Shown here: positions 1-11,682 of the stretch, in pieces
Numbering within the stretch: the first letter of the stretch is position 1
Layout: each line of letters begins with the position of its first letter
NCBI GenBank assembly: GCA_035772405.1
Contig: JAYKKM010000029.1
Location: 469,001-533,000, forward strand
From: Chrysogorgia sp. JL179-B06
Taxonomy: Eukaryota > Cnidaria > Anthozoa > Scleralcyonacea > Chrysogorgiidae
Direction of reading: 5' to 3'
DNA length: 64,000 bases
Notes under the pieces: model-generated
Seen by the model: the letters and a program-made list of their open reading frames with translations, nothing else
What the model was told of the DNA's origin: nothing
Databases searched by the model: none
Translations under genes and position numbers: made by a program

Positions 1-1569
1 CTCTTTGGATACCATTATTTACGTTTTGTTATTAAGATGAAAAGATCGTGAGTCAAACAATAATTGTATACACTGCATCTGCATGGCGACTTATGAGTTC
101 ACTGCGCTTTAGATCTCATGAAGGATAAGCCATGAAAATATATTTTTCCATTCTGCAAGAAATGTTCTTTCTATACTTTCTATACAGTGAAAATTTGGTG
201 AAACTTCCCAGTCTCAAAGTTCTTGACAAACTCATAGAAAACCCAAAAAGTTGTGTCACCGATCTTGTTTAGAAAATATAACTGCCAGTAAACCATAGTT
301 TTTTCCCGATGTATAGTTATTTTGACTAAGATTCGATTTCGTCTTGTTATTTAAAAATCCCTTACAAAAGCACTTAGTTTATAAATACTGGTTGGCATAA
401 TACTCGATCATTTTAGATCTACCTAAATGAACTACATTGTATACTGTATGCAACAAACAATAGACAAATAATAACAAATAAGAAACATTTTCGTGATATA
501 TGAATCTTCATTCCAATTCTTGTTACATGTTTTTTAGAAAGAACGAGAATGAAAAACGTACAATGTTTCAAATTGTAGAAGTGACTTTTTTCTCATTCTT
601 TCATACAGTATATGCTGTAGAGATGATGATAATAAAGTATAGAAAAAAGGAGATAAGCGTGTGTCTTCGTCAGTTTTCCAAGGTTAAATCCTCAACGTGT
701 GGCATTAGCCCAATATTTCATCTATATGAAACCACGCTACCGCAAATTTGTGATTTTTTTAGAAAACTAAAAATTAAGGTAGTATCTCCTTGACCAATTT
801 ATTAGTAGCTGATTTACATCTTGAATTAGTAATGCAGATGCAAAAGTGAGGAATCACCTTAATGTCTTATGGCTTATGTGTCAATTTTATTCCTAGAAAA
901 ACTTCATTTTATTTATGTCCTCGTAGGAAATGCAAAAAATGAGACATACAGTATCAAGTCGAAGTGATAAACAAGTCGAAGTGATAAACGCAATATTATA
1001 TGACCGATTATATAAGCACAATATTTTGGTAGCTTACCCAATTTTCATCAGCATAAGCCAGTTTGCGTGCACTCATAGATATTTTAACATGCGTTCCAAG
1101 ATAAGTTTTTTTATAAAACGACGTTTATATTAAAGTGTTTCATAATCTGGATGCCCTTTGTAATCGTGCATTTTTAGCAACGGCGTGGTGCCCTAATTTC
1201 GCAAAAATGTTATCAGAAATTGCCACCAAAGCACTTCTGGGTTTTGCAAAATTAAACATTTTCATGGGGGGAATGCCCCAGACCTCCTAGTGGGTTCGAC
1301 GCCGCGAACACACGCCACAATGTGCTGATTCAAAATGTGCGCCCCCTTTTGAACAACCCTGGATCCGCCACTGCTCGCAGTAACATATAAAGATAAGATT
1401 TCAAAATGACTAAATTTAGCGAATAAGTTAATGTTAAGGTGGCTATATGGTTTTATGACCGCGCGCGAGCTGGTTGCTAATTTCGCAGGAAATTTATTGA
1501 TAATCGGAACATTTTATGATGTCAGCATGCGTAAAAAAGCAATGCAAATATCAAGCACTTTCCTCGGTG
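1..1569. other. Left part of repeat unit, no gene recognised
   Basis: The short open frames here have no recognisable domain and no convincing splice structure. Bases 487-1430 are related to 34607-35330, for example around the shared GAAAGAACGAGAATGAA, so this is an old duplicated intergenic or intronic block. A GC-richer patch at 1266-1365 looks like a fragment of a dispersed repeat. Confidence 0.6.
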
Positions 1570-2420
1570 AATGTATTTTCTCGTTAGGGCAATGTATTTG
1601 CTCGTTACGGCAATGTATTTGCTCGTCAGGGCAATGTATTTGCTCGTTACGGCAATGTATTTGCTCGTTAGGGCAATGTATTTGCTCGTTAGGGCAATGT
1701 ATTCTCTCGTTAGGGCAATGTATTCTCTCGTTAGGGCAATGTATTTGCTCGTTACGGCAATGTATTTGCTCGTCAGGGCAATGTATTTGCTCGTTACGGC
1801 AATGTATTTGCTCGTTAGGGCAATGTATTTGCTCGTTGGGGCAATGTATTTGCTCGTTAGGGCAATGTATTCTCTCGTTAGGGCAATGTATTTGCTCGTT
1901 ACGGTAATGTGTTCTCTCGTTACGGCAATGTATTTGCTCGTTAGGGCAATGTATTCTCTCGTTAGGGCAATGTATTTGCTCGTTAGGGCAATGTATTATC
2001 TCGTTAGGGCAATGTATTCTCGTCACAGGGCAATGTATTTTTTCGTTAGGGCAATGTATTTGCTCGTTAGGGCAATGTATTTGCTCGTCATGGGGCAATG
2101 TATTTTTTCGTTAGGGCAATGTATTTGCTCGTCACAGGGCAATGTATTTGCTCGTTTAGGGCGATGTATTTGCTCGCTAGGATAATGTATTTGCTTGTTT
2201 GGGCAATGTATTTGCTCGTTAGCCAGGGTAATGTATTTGCTCGTTAGGGCAATGTATTTGATCGTTTGGGCAATGTATTTTCTCGTTTAGGGCAATGTAT
2301 TTGCCCGCTAAGGCAATGTATTTGCTCGTTAGGGCAATGTATTTCGTTAGGGCTATGTATTTTCTCGTTTGGGTAATGTATTGTACAAGTATTTCCTCGT
2401 TAGGGCAATGTATTTGCTCT
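1570..2420. repeat. 21-bp minisatellite, copy 1
   Basis: About 40 imperfect copies of a 21-bp unit, close to GGCAATGTATTTGCTCGTTA plus G. Variants include CTCTCG for TGCTCG and TTACGG for TTAGGG. Because 21 is a multiple of three, several frames stay open (heptads such as NEQIHCP on the minus strand and AMYLLVR on the plus strand). These are almost certainly repeat artefacts rather than genes. The array sits inside a dispersed element with a conserved right flank. Confidence 0.95.
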
Positions 2421-2763
2421 TCCTTACATAACCTTATATGGAATACGTACTATAAGTACAGATGAAGGTTTATTAAAGAGCTGATTGGCGAAAAATTTTA
2501 CCTGGTTGGTCACATTCTGCTAACCACCTCTGGTCACCAGGCAATGGCATCCCGGGAAGCATTTCCTGTTAAGACATACAACTTGTTAAGGTACATTTAC
2601 ACACTGTGATTAATCGGCCAATTTATGGTTGAGATGCATGTTAAGGACGAGAAACTGTCAGCGGAATGATTTGTGGGCTCATAATCCGTACTCTAATTGC
2701 TATTTCTTTTTACTTACCATACATCTAAACCATAAACTGGCCTGATTAATCGCAGTGTGTAAA
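2421..2763 (+). repeat. Conserved right flank of the minisatellite element
   Basis: Non-tandem sequence beginning CCTTACATAACC that always follows the 21-bp array. It recurs at 15075-15417, 27777-28119 and, diverged, at 31854-32175. A partial copy lies in reverse orientation at about 46098-46200. Array plus flank therefore behave as one dispersed element. Non-autonomous Helitron-like elements often carry internal minisatellites, but I could not confirm Helitron ends. Confidence 0.7.
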
Positions 2764-3591
2764 CACAATGTAGACACATTGGTGGAAAATTTGGCCCTTC
2801 ACTGAATCGGCAGTAGTATCATGATTTGGCTCTCCATGTTTTGACTTGGAATGGAGAATTTGCAAAGATTATGAGACCAACTGATCTGTCATCACATCTA
2901 TTTCAAGCAGCTGCGAGATCATAACCAAGCTCCAAAAACCTGTCGAAATATTGAGCTGGATTATTTTCCTCCAGAAACTTCTGCTGTCATTTTTCTTTTG
3001 AGCAATTTGACTTGTAGATAAAAGCGTACAAATGTCTTGTAGTTTGTTTATTAAAAATACAGATTTTCTTTCTCATGAAGGAACGCAACGAGGTTGGAAG
3101 GAATGGGAGCGCGTCATCCACTGATTTGTCATCCCATTGGCTAATTATAAAGTTACAGTTGGCGACTTGGCGCCCTTTTATGGTTGAACAATAACGAGTA
3201 CTCAACAATGTGCGCACTATATGTAAATTTATATTAATATTTGGTGGTTTAATTGGTCAACTTTACTCATAATTTGCGATAACAAAAGATCAGATTCCTA
3301 TGGGTCACGATTGGCCAGGGAGGTTGAGAACGGATGGGTCACCAAATTAGTTTGGATGGGCTTTAAAATTTTTATAGACCTCTTGAGTTGGGCCCTCAAA
3401 TATTTTTGAAAAATGTCAGTTTATCCTCCAGCCCACCCTAACAGTTACTTTATGACGAGTCCCTTACTTGTCCTCGTAAAAAAATATACTGAAATTATGA
3501 AAGTAAAGAAAACATACCTTGTAATAAATTGATATTACCAGTTGTAACTTGTAAGTTACTCTGAGTTCTCCTGAGTTCTGACACTGACAGT
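2764..3591. other. Non-coding stretch within the unit
   Basis: No gene recognised. It begins at the new junction created by the tandem duplication and runs to the target site of the THAP transposon. The same stretch lies at about 15418-16245 in copy 2. Confidence 0.5.
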
Positions 3592-3770
3592 GTTCCAACA
3601 TAGTTAATATAACCCGACGGGGTTTGGAAGAACGGGTCATGTGACAAAATATGTTATTGTTCACTGTCACGTGACCACTAAGGTGCATCAGAGCGTTCAA
3701 TCGAATAGGGTTTTCATAAGCGAAGCGACGAGAAAGTTCACAAAAACGTCGATTTAGCTAGTTTTACGAG

Positions 3771-4002
3771 ATGCCGGCAGCCGACTGCTCTATATTTGGT
3801 TTGTGGCATAAGTCAGAAGCATACTGGAGTAGGAATTTTCCGTATTGCAATTGAAGAGGACGACTTAGCGAAGAAAACATGGCATGCGTGGATATGTTTT
3901 GTATATATATTACGAAGGATCAAGAACTTGAGACGGCATGAAAGGTCGACTATCGCATCTATGTTTTCGAGAAATCTTTTGAGACAGAATACATTGAATG
4001 TT
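3771..4002 (+). pseudogene. THAP-domain exon, frameshifted
   Basis: Counterpart of the copy 2 open frame at 16425. An extra T near 3800 (GGTTTGTGG versus GGTTGTGG) shifts the frame after about ten residues. Downstream, a second frame reads FEKSFETEYIE, resembling the C-terminal CxxHF part of a THAP zinc finger with the key Cys and His already lost. It is a transposon gene relic. Confidence 0.6.
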
Positions 4003-4712
4003 GTAAGTATATTTTTGATATTTCTATAAGTAATACGGCATTAACCTGTAAAACAAGACAAACGTTGGACAAGTGCGTCGACCATTCCATGGACAATATA
4101 AACGAAGACAAATAGCTTATTTGTGTTTATTTATCAATAAGCAACTGTCTCATACAGTATGTGATTTAAAACTTATACATTTGTTTGACATACATTAATT
4201 CAAAAGTAACGAACCGTAGACCGAAGTATGTTTCTTTACCCGTTTAGTTTCGAGACGTAAGAGACAAGTCCCGGAGCAGTGTCTTCGATAAATTTACCAG
4301 TGAAGAGAAAATTTATGAATTAAAAAAGAATTAGATTTTGCCTTTGAAGATGATATGATGGCCAAAAACTAAGGATGAGGAAGTATTGTTTTTCAGTTCT
4401 TCCACTCAACCTATAAACTGATTTAGCTTCTTATTATACACTGGTCTGTTGCTGCCAATCCAACTGATTTATCTTCCTAATACAATGGTTTGCTGTTAAT
4501 CCAACTCAACTACAGTATAACTGGTCAGCTACTGCTCGTCTAACTCAACTATAAATAAACTGTTTTATCTGCAGGCCTGCTGATCATGCTGAAATCTGTT
4601 CTGTTGCTACAGAAACTCATCCTATTTCTTGACAGATTATAAACATCACAGCTTGCAATTCACTAAAGTGTGTGTGTATAGTCTTATTATATGTATATAT
4701 AGAGGATATTAC

Positions 4713-4810
4713 ATGGTGGTGCGAAGATATGAATTTTCTCTTCGAGTGGTAAAAATAATTTTTTTATGAATGAGCCGAGAAGATAAAATTCATATCTTCA
4801 AGCCACCTTG
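4713..4810. repeat. Short foldback element (MITE-like), copy 1
   Basis: GGTGGTGCGAAGATATGAAT at the left is inverted as ATTCATATCTTCAAGCCACC at the right, with a loop of about 30 bases. It is nested in the THAP transposon. The same element is at 17366-17463 in copy 2. Confidence 0.75.
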
Positions 4811-6651
4811 TAATTTTCTTTTTATTATATAGATTCAATGCAAAAGGTGGGAAAATGTTTAATCACGTGATCAATATCTAAACTAGTGAGGATATGGAAA
4901 ATATTCACTGCATATTTCTTAGTAAAACACTCCCATCTGTATAATAAATAGTCTTATATATAGTTATATATATATAGATATAGTTGTAATATACTGTAAT
5001 AATAAATAAATATGAATTTAAAATATTAATTGTGTAGAATTATTTCCTAATCCTGCCTAGACTCTTGATGTGTTGCAAGGTTCTGGCAAAAAGTTTTGGG
5101 AGACAAAATGCTCATGTTTTGAGAAAGATCCTTCTTTCAGATTTGAAGAGATCTTGCTCGTTATTATTTTGTTCCACATAATTTAGCAGTACACCATCTT
5201 TTATGTTGATAAGATTAGGAAGGCTAGGTTAACCATCAAGTATGGTTTATAGACAATTACATCTTGTCACTGGGTTTCTTCAACTGTTTGCATAAAACTT
5301 TCTTTCTTTGAGTGTATGCTGACTTAGTTTGTAATTATTGACAATATCCTAACAAAAGAAAAAGTTAAGACCTAACAGTAATATATAATTTAACATTAAA
5401 TTTAACAGGGGGGTGAGGACAGAGTCTGCTTTCGCAGACTAATTTTGATATTTCTACGTCACAATTCAATAATGTTGCATCACAAGATTTTCACGGGAAG
5501 AAGTCAAGACTTCATACACTATTTTGTCCACAGGTGGACTAGTGAACTTGTCTTTATTGACGTGTACTTCCTATAATCTAACTCCAACACCTCTGCAATG
5601 CTGATAACCCATGGATGGGGAGCCCAACGTCCACCCGTATGGTTGTTCGCATTGATGAGATCAAGGCTTGAAGTTCTTTGTTCATGGTGGAATGCCATCT
5701 GATCTTGAGCAGTTTTTGCTTTTTTGATATGTTGACCGTATTACATAGCCAGCCAAATAAGATAAAGGCCAAATTCCTGGGGAAATTCCTAAAATTAATG
5801 CAAAATTACATTGAGATTTGAGATGGCGGCAACAAGATTATTACACAATGATTCCAGGTGAGGGTAGTTATGTTCTATTAAGCTGTTTACAAAACCAGAA
5901 ATTATGGAGAAAATCCATAAAACTATTAAATTATGAAATGAGTACCATACAACTATTTTATGAAAGAAAATATTGAAATAAATACCTCAGGATCAGATAT
6001 TTCTTTTATATCACTATCAACTTGTTCAAGGAATCCAATCAAGCGTTCAGGAAGGTGGATGACCATTAAGAACAATCTTTTGGTCACTATACGAGTGAAA
6101 GTTGTTATTTGTAGTTCCATACAACTTTTAAATTTCAAAACGTCATACTATTGATCGCTTCGACAAACGAATCGCTTGGTAGTAGCTTAATAACTCTGCA
6201 ACGTGTTTCTTCTTGTAAAGTTTTTCGTCGGCTAAATGCTGACCGATGTCACGGATAATATAATTTATAAAACAGTGCACTTCAAACCCTGTGTTCAAAC
6301 TGAACTTTCTCAGTACTTCCATATGACCATATCAAGCAGCGCAATGGTCTGTTGAAAATCGTCTTCAAACGCCGAACCGAGCTTTCTGGAAGTTCAAATT
6401 GATTCCCCTCCTCTACTTCCATGTATGCTGTACTTGTCGACGCTATCGCTTCACTAAAACCTTCTCAAAACGCAATTTATTCAAAGATTTGTGGTTTTGC
6501 ATAAGGCGACAGAACTACGAATTCCAGCTTTGATGCACCATAATTGTCACGTGATGTACCTTCTCAACATCCCTCTCAAACAGGTCACGTGTTCCTTTGA
6601 AGTTCGCCGGCCTTCCAAACCCCGTCGGGTTATATTAACTATGGTTCCAAC

Positions 6652-7153
6652 GAGAGTGAATGTATACGTTGAAAATGTGGGAATATATGCACAAACGCTC
6701 TTAATACCGAATGTGGGATAGAATAACTACTGGGCACGCTCGTTCTCCGCCACGTCGTACACGTCGTACACACGCTTGAATAAATTAACACAAACTTAAA
6801 AATAGTGACGTCATCGGTGGAGCATAAGGCTCAAAACCGGACTCAAAACCCCTCTTCTGTATACTACTTCAGCAAAACAGCAATTTTAGCAAAGGAAAGA
6901 GTATACAGATCGATCGAGACATTCGAGACAGCTCACTGCAGCTCATGGCGTTGCGAGTTCAGAAAATATCATGGCCGTGGTACAACTTCCGTGTAAAATA
7001 ATAACGCTCTGGAGTATGGATGTAACTCTACGCGTACGTCACAAAACGTCATAAAACTGAACATCTTTCCGTGCGGACAACATTTTCACATATCGCGATT
7101 TGGTCGACTATACATAGGTCCGCGAAGAGATCTGTGCACGAAACACTGTAATA
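6652..7153. other. Non-coding stretch between THAP element and SINE
   Basis: No gene recognised. Around 7090-7145 it shares a dispersed repeat (TCCGCGAAGAGATCTG) with 48700-48745, where the same sequence is in opposite orientation. Copy 2 equivalent: about 19305-19806. Confidence 0.5.
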
Positions 7154-7513
7154 GGGGCTTCGGTGGTCTAGTGGTCAGTGCCACTGCCTCCTACCTCTGA
7201 GGTCAAGAGTTCGAATCCTGTGTTCGGACATTTGATCGCACGTGGAAAGAGTTGGTCAACACTCTGCCGAAAGTCGTGGGTTTTCTCCGGGTTCTCCGGT
7301 TTCCTCCGACAGGGAAGTTAACAGGGCGGGTTAGGATAAATAGTTAGGAAAACTAATGATGATAAAAACTGTAAAAATAAATAGTTAAGGTTAACTGATT
7401 GGGGTACTGGGTACTAGGTACTGAATATAATAGAATAAATTATCGATGTTGTAAAGCGCATTTGATCATATACATATGCTAATTTGCGCTATATAAATAG
7501 TAAACATCATTTA
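7154..7513 (+). mobile_element. tRNA-derived SINE, copy 1
   Basis: The head resembles a tRNA with polymerase III boxes: A-box-like TGGTCTAGTGGTCA and B-box GTTCGAATCC. A body with the motif TTCTCCGGGTTCTCCGG follows. The tail, GTAAAGCGC through GCGCTATATAAAT, resembles 3' ends of L2-clade LINEs. Head, conserved body and LINE-type tail are the normal SINE layout. It lies immediately 3' of the pseudo-trypsin exon, which is on the other strand. Confidence 0.75.
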
Positions 7514-7557
7514 ACCCATACAAATTCAAAATACTACTTCCAAACACTGAAGTACCG

Positions 7558-10500
7558 TCATTTAACGTCCCTTGTCTTTTGAATATCTTCAGCTAGTTCT
7601 GGGTCCTGACGACGTATATCTTCAACAATTTTATCCATACGATACCTGAATGAAAGGAGCGGAGTTTTCTCCCACATATCTCTAGTTTTGTAGCTGATAT
7701 GGAATAAACCAAACGCAACAACTTCTCCTGAAGAGGAGTACAGAGGTACTCCAAATTTATCGAATGTATTTGACGCAGAATGAAAGACTAGAGAATCCTT
7801 TGCTCTTTCCAGCATGTCGAAATCAAATCCACTTACTGAATCAAATGTTAGTTGTGGAATGTCATCGCCAGAGCAAGGTATGGATCTGCTTTTCGCCCAA
7901 TTTATCAAACTTTCTGGGTAGGGGATTTCTTCATTATCTGAATCGGGCATAAATTGGCTTGAGATAGAAGGTGCTGGTTTTGGTGTGTAATATGATCGAA
8001 TAAATGAAGTATTCGATTTAATGACTGCATAATCTAGGTCAGAATCTTTATCTGAGCAGCAAACCAGTTGGTACTCTTTCTCTTTCAACGCACATCGAGA
8101 CGAATTGGTGCAGGTCAATTTTAGTATTGGATAGTATTGAGCTTCTATAACAACTTTATTTGTGGTCATCAAGTAAGCATTAGGAAGTAGCCATCCATAT
8201 GCGCCAATATCACGTTCTTCACCACTACTGTTGTACTGCGTAATGCAGAACACATCAAAGGGAGCACGATACTTGCGCCATCTCATTTCTAAGAAATAGA
8301 TCTTTGTCAGAACATGAAAATAGCTGCTCAGACATACTGCATAAACAAGTTAGCAGAACAATGCCATATTTAAAACAAGATTCTTACTAGAATCTATAAT
8401 CTGAAGAACGCAGTCATGGTAATTGTATTGTTAGAATAGCGTTCTTAATTCTGTAAATTAGGGTCTCTATGAAAATCAGTAATATGTGAATGAAGCACTC
8501 CTCGACATATTTTAATAAAATAAATAATAAATAAATTTTAAATTGTGAAAGTCTGTAGAGTAAATATTGTTAGAAAAATTATAGACATGCTGTTTTTAAT
8601 TTACCAGCGTTAGATATCATCATCGACATGACTTATTTAATGCACAGCATATGACAACATAGTTTACTTATAATTTGTATTTTTAATGTGGCTAAATGAA
8701 ATTTAGCAAAGCAAAGTGAAAAGGTGGAAAATTGCCAAGAATTTTAGTGATAAAATACTGACGTTTCGAGCGGAACCCTTCATCAGAGTAAGACTTACTC
8801 CGCTCGAAACGTCAGTATTTCGTCACTAAATTCTTGGCAGTTTACCACCTTTTCACTTTGTCATATATTCAAAACACTGTCTACGCAGCACTTTACTTTT
8901 TTATTGCTCTCGGATAAATGGAATTTAGGCTAGGTGTTCAAAATAATCTTTACTTCCTAATGAGGATATAAAAGCCAATTTAGACGCACATAAAATAATT
9001 ATTTAAAATGGCGGCCATTATGAAATAGGTCTATATAAATAATAGTGCAAGCATACTAACCAAGTGGGACCGTACGACGATCTGCATGATGAGCACCGTG
9101 GCTTACTCCAAATTTGCAGGCATAGTCCTCTTCTTTATTCGTTTTCGATCTTCTGATCTTTCGATCCAATGCTTCTAGCTCTTTTCTACAAACTCGCCAT
9201 AAATGTTCATCACCACGATAGCGTTTCACTTTGTAAATATGATTCTCATATTTATCTGAAGTAAGCCAGTCCACTACAGTTTTATGAAAAACTGTTAAAC
9301 TATCATCATAAACAAGCAACAGTGCGGATATGCTTTCGTTCACCTTTTGAATAATACTCTTAAGAATAATTTCAGGACGGGATTTCCCTGACAGAGAAGA
9401 TTCCGACAAACCAAGACCTTCACCGATAAAAGTTAGTGGAAGGGGACCTTGAGCCACGGCCACCATTTCCAAAATCCGATAAAAGTCGATGTTTGGATCC
9501 ACTTTCACTATTTCTGCTTTCAGGCGATCGAAATATTCCTTGTAAACAGCAGAGATACTTCGAGGAATAATGTCTAAATTTATCTTTCCTGTTATTTTGC
9601 TGTATTTTTGGAGCGCCGCCAGAAGATGAAAGGCAAAAAGAAACGAGCCTTGGCACTTACCAACCAATTCATCGACAATTTCTTCAGAATGCGTGAGACT
9701 GGAGAGACCATTTTGGAGGAAACATCTTATATCTCTCTTATTATCTTCATCATTAGGTAGGATTTCTACCGGTTTCAAATGATACAAGGTCATCTGCACT
9801 GGTAATTCTGGTCGGCTAGTGATAAAAACTTTGATCGACTTTGGAAGCTTTGGAAACTCCTCTGATATGACTTTTAACAGCTCACTTTTTCCTCCACTTT
9901 CACTCTCGTCAAGAGCATCAATTACGATCAGCATAGTTTCCCTTTCTCCTAGTTCGTGCAGAGGGTCGTGTAGAAGCACACGAAAAGCATCTGGAACAGT
10001 GTCTCTGGAGTGAGGTCGCTCCAACTGCTCGATGAGTTTTTCTTGAAACCCAGGGATGTTTTCACAAAAATGACTTGCAAGAGACTCCAGCATCTTTAGC
10101 GGATTACGATAATCTGCAAAGTTAAATCGACAGAAATGATAGCCAGCTAACTGTCTTTTTTTCTCGTAAACTTTGCAAACTTTTGCAGCAAACACGCTCT
10201 TTCCAACCCCTGGGCCAGCGGTAAGCACCATGACTCTAGAATCTGGCTTCTTCCTATACCAGAATTTAACTCGATCGAGAAGCCATTCTCTAGTGCCAGC
10301 GTGAAACGACTTGATAAGTTGCTGACGATCTCCGGTAAATTTGAACTTCGCTAAATCAAGGAGTAAACGTTGCCGAGAACGTTTATTTCTAAACTTGTTA
10401 GCGATCGTTTGCAAGACATGTGTTTCGTGCGACAATAATTGTAAATTGGATAAAGACGCAGAGACACCGGAATCACTTTCGACATTTTCTTGACGACGGC

Positions 10501-10581
10501 GTTTTGCCGTATGCTTGATTTCTTGCGTGATGGTGTTATTCGATTGAGGAGTAGAGTCTGCTACAATTGCATAATTCATCT
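7558..10581 (-). CDS. NACHT ATPase fused to trypsin-like pseudoprotease, copy 1
   Basis: Two exons on the minus strand. Exon 9061-10581 follows a TTTAG acceptor and ends at GTTAGT. Exon 7558-8288 follows a TTCTTAG acceptor and ends in a stop. Phases agree: one base is left over, two bases are taken up. Exon one encodes about 506 residues: a basic KRRR patch (27-30), Walker A GPGVGKS (122-128), Walker B LIVIDALDE (217-225), FITSRPE (252-258), then a helical region ending in FGVSH, as in NLR-like STAND ATPases. Exon two encodes 242 residues resembling a trypsin fold: GAYGWLLPN and TTNKVV, LDYAVI, then FGVPLYSSSGEVVAFG. The expected catalytic His is Lys44 and the Ser appears to be Phe178; Asp85 remains. 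STAND proteins sense signals and oligomerise; an innate-immune role is inference. The usual WD40, ankyrin or TPR sensor is absent. The ATG at 10579 may be internal if a Death domain exon is spliced upstream. Confidence 0.8.
8712..8860. repeat. Foldback element in the NACHT-trypsin intron, copy 1
   Basis: Near-perfect inverted repeat with arms of about 65 bp: CAAAGTGAAAAGGTGG at the left, CCACCTTTTCACTTTG at the right, and an inner CTGACGTTTCGAGCGGA pair. Lies in the intron 8289-9060. Probably a MITE. Confidence 0.85.
8939..9036. repeat. Single arm of a foldback family, copy 1
   Basis: Matches, with differences, one arm of the foldback at 56979-57148 (GACGCACATAAAA and CCATTATGAAATAGGTCTAT here). 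The partner arm is missing, so this is a half-element. It ends about 20 bp before the splice donor of the NACHT exon. Confidence 0.65.
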
Positions 10582-10807
10582 CTAAATAAGTAAAATGTAT
10601 ATATGTTATTAACCAAACAGTTGATCTAAGTCTAGACTGAAGAGCGAAGGGTACATTGTGTACTATAGTTCGTACGTTTGGACAAACGTCTACTGCTAAA
10701 TCAGCAGTATATTAATGTCTATATATGTATTTTATCAGATAAATGATAAATGTTACATCCAGCTTGGTTATTTCAATATAGTAAATTGTTTGGTACTCAA
10801 GCTATAA

Positions 10808-11230
10808 CGCAATTTCAGAAAATGTTTCTGAGTCCCAGACGGGAATCGAACCCACAACCTTCTGATCTCCGGTTAGATGCTCTAACCATTGAGCTACCAG
10901 AACTCAGATAGTAGAACAAAAGTACTGAAAGTGCGACATACGTACTGATAATTCAGCGGTCTCGATATGTCTGTATATAATTTGCTATATTGCCAACCAA
11001 GCTGCAAGTCACATTTAATATATTCTGACAAAGATATACACTAACTATAGGTTGACGTTGTGTATATAGTATAATTATAGTTGTAACTAGGTAATAACTA
11101 GTACACAACGTAGCCTTCGCTCTGCTATCTGAGTTCTGGTAGCTCGATGGTTAGAGCGTCTAACCGGAGATCAGAAAGTCGCGGGTTCGATTCCCATCTG
11201 GGGCTCAGAAACGGCATTTTTCTGAGTTCG
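10808..11230. mobile_element. Foldback element with tRNA-like arms, copy 1
   Basis: Two tRNA-like sequences face each other: minus strand 10828-10907 and plus strand 11129-11208. Each has an A box (TAGCTCAATGGTTAGAGC type) and a B box (GGTTCGATTCC), and about 20 bp of inverted flank outside. Their anticodon stems contain a mismatch and CCA-end pairing is poor, so they are tRNA-derived, not working tRNA genes. It lies upstream of the NACHT exon. Confidence 0.7.
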
Positions 11231-11682
11231 CATTAAAAGCTCGAGTATAACAAACAAGCAAGAAGACTTATTTAAACTTGAATAAATTTAAATATGTTTC
11301 TGGATTAAGCCAGTAAATGCCTACTTTTCTAATACGGCACTTGTCCAATTTTTCCTATTACTGAAATTTAAAGCTAAAATGGTCCATTCGAACTGCAAGT
11401 TATATAGTTGATTCTTTCGTAAGAGACCAGCTCGGGGTCAGGAGGAAGTGGTCACTTACGGGAGATGGTCGCATATAGGAGAATGTTCACCACAGGACCC
11501 AAACCTAGTGTAATTTATACCGCGCGTGATTGATAATAACAATGATGTAATGATGCATCAAATAATTTCACTATACTGTATTCATGGATATCATTTCTCA
11601 TGTTTCTTGGCTAAAAACTGTTTCTTAACAATGACTTTAATCTTGTTACAGTAGCATAGAACGTTAACAAAGATTAAAATGG

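Larger units (their letters stand above)
3600..6643. mobile_element. P-element-like DNA transposon with THAP relic, copy 1
   Basis: A 3.04 kb element with inverted ends: CATAGTTAATATAACCCGAC at the left is matched by the reverse complement ending AACTATG at the right, with imperfect inversion continuing about 100 bp inward. It is flanked by the direct repeat GTTCCAAC (3592-3599 and 6644-6651), an 8-bp target duplication typical of the P superfamily. Inside are a THAP-like start on the plus strand and unrecognised short open frames. No intact transposase is visible, so the copy is defective. Confidence 0.75.

Noticed and set aside
500..1133. Short open frames of 97 and 67 codons repeated in all three units
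   Set aside because: They are repeated only because the DNA is repeated. No domain, no splice structure, and the diverged paralogue at 34607-35330 does not keep the frames.
1514..2185. Three long overlapping open frames across the 21-bp array (158-204 codons)
   Set aside because: They exist because the repeat period is a multiple of three. They are broken in copy 3 and replaced by other frames in the 31.6 kb array.
1570..2420. Possible CRISPR-like array
   Set aside because: There are no unique spacers; the units are contiguous. Eukaryotic minisatellite.
5953..6154. Open frames on both strands inside the THAP transposon
   Set aside because: About 60 codons each, overlapping on opposite strands and without recognisable transposase motifs. 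Possible fragments of a dead transposase, but not supportable.
10828..10907. Functional tRNA gene
   Set aside because: A and B boxes are good, but the anticodon stem has a mismatch, the apparent Ser-type anticodon lacks the long variable arm, and the sequence forms the arm of a foldback element.
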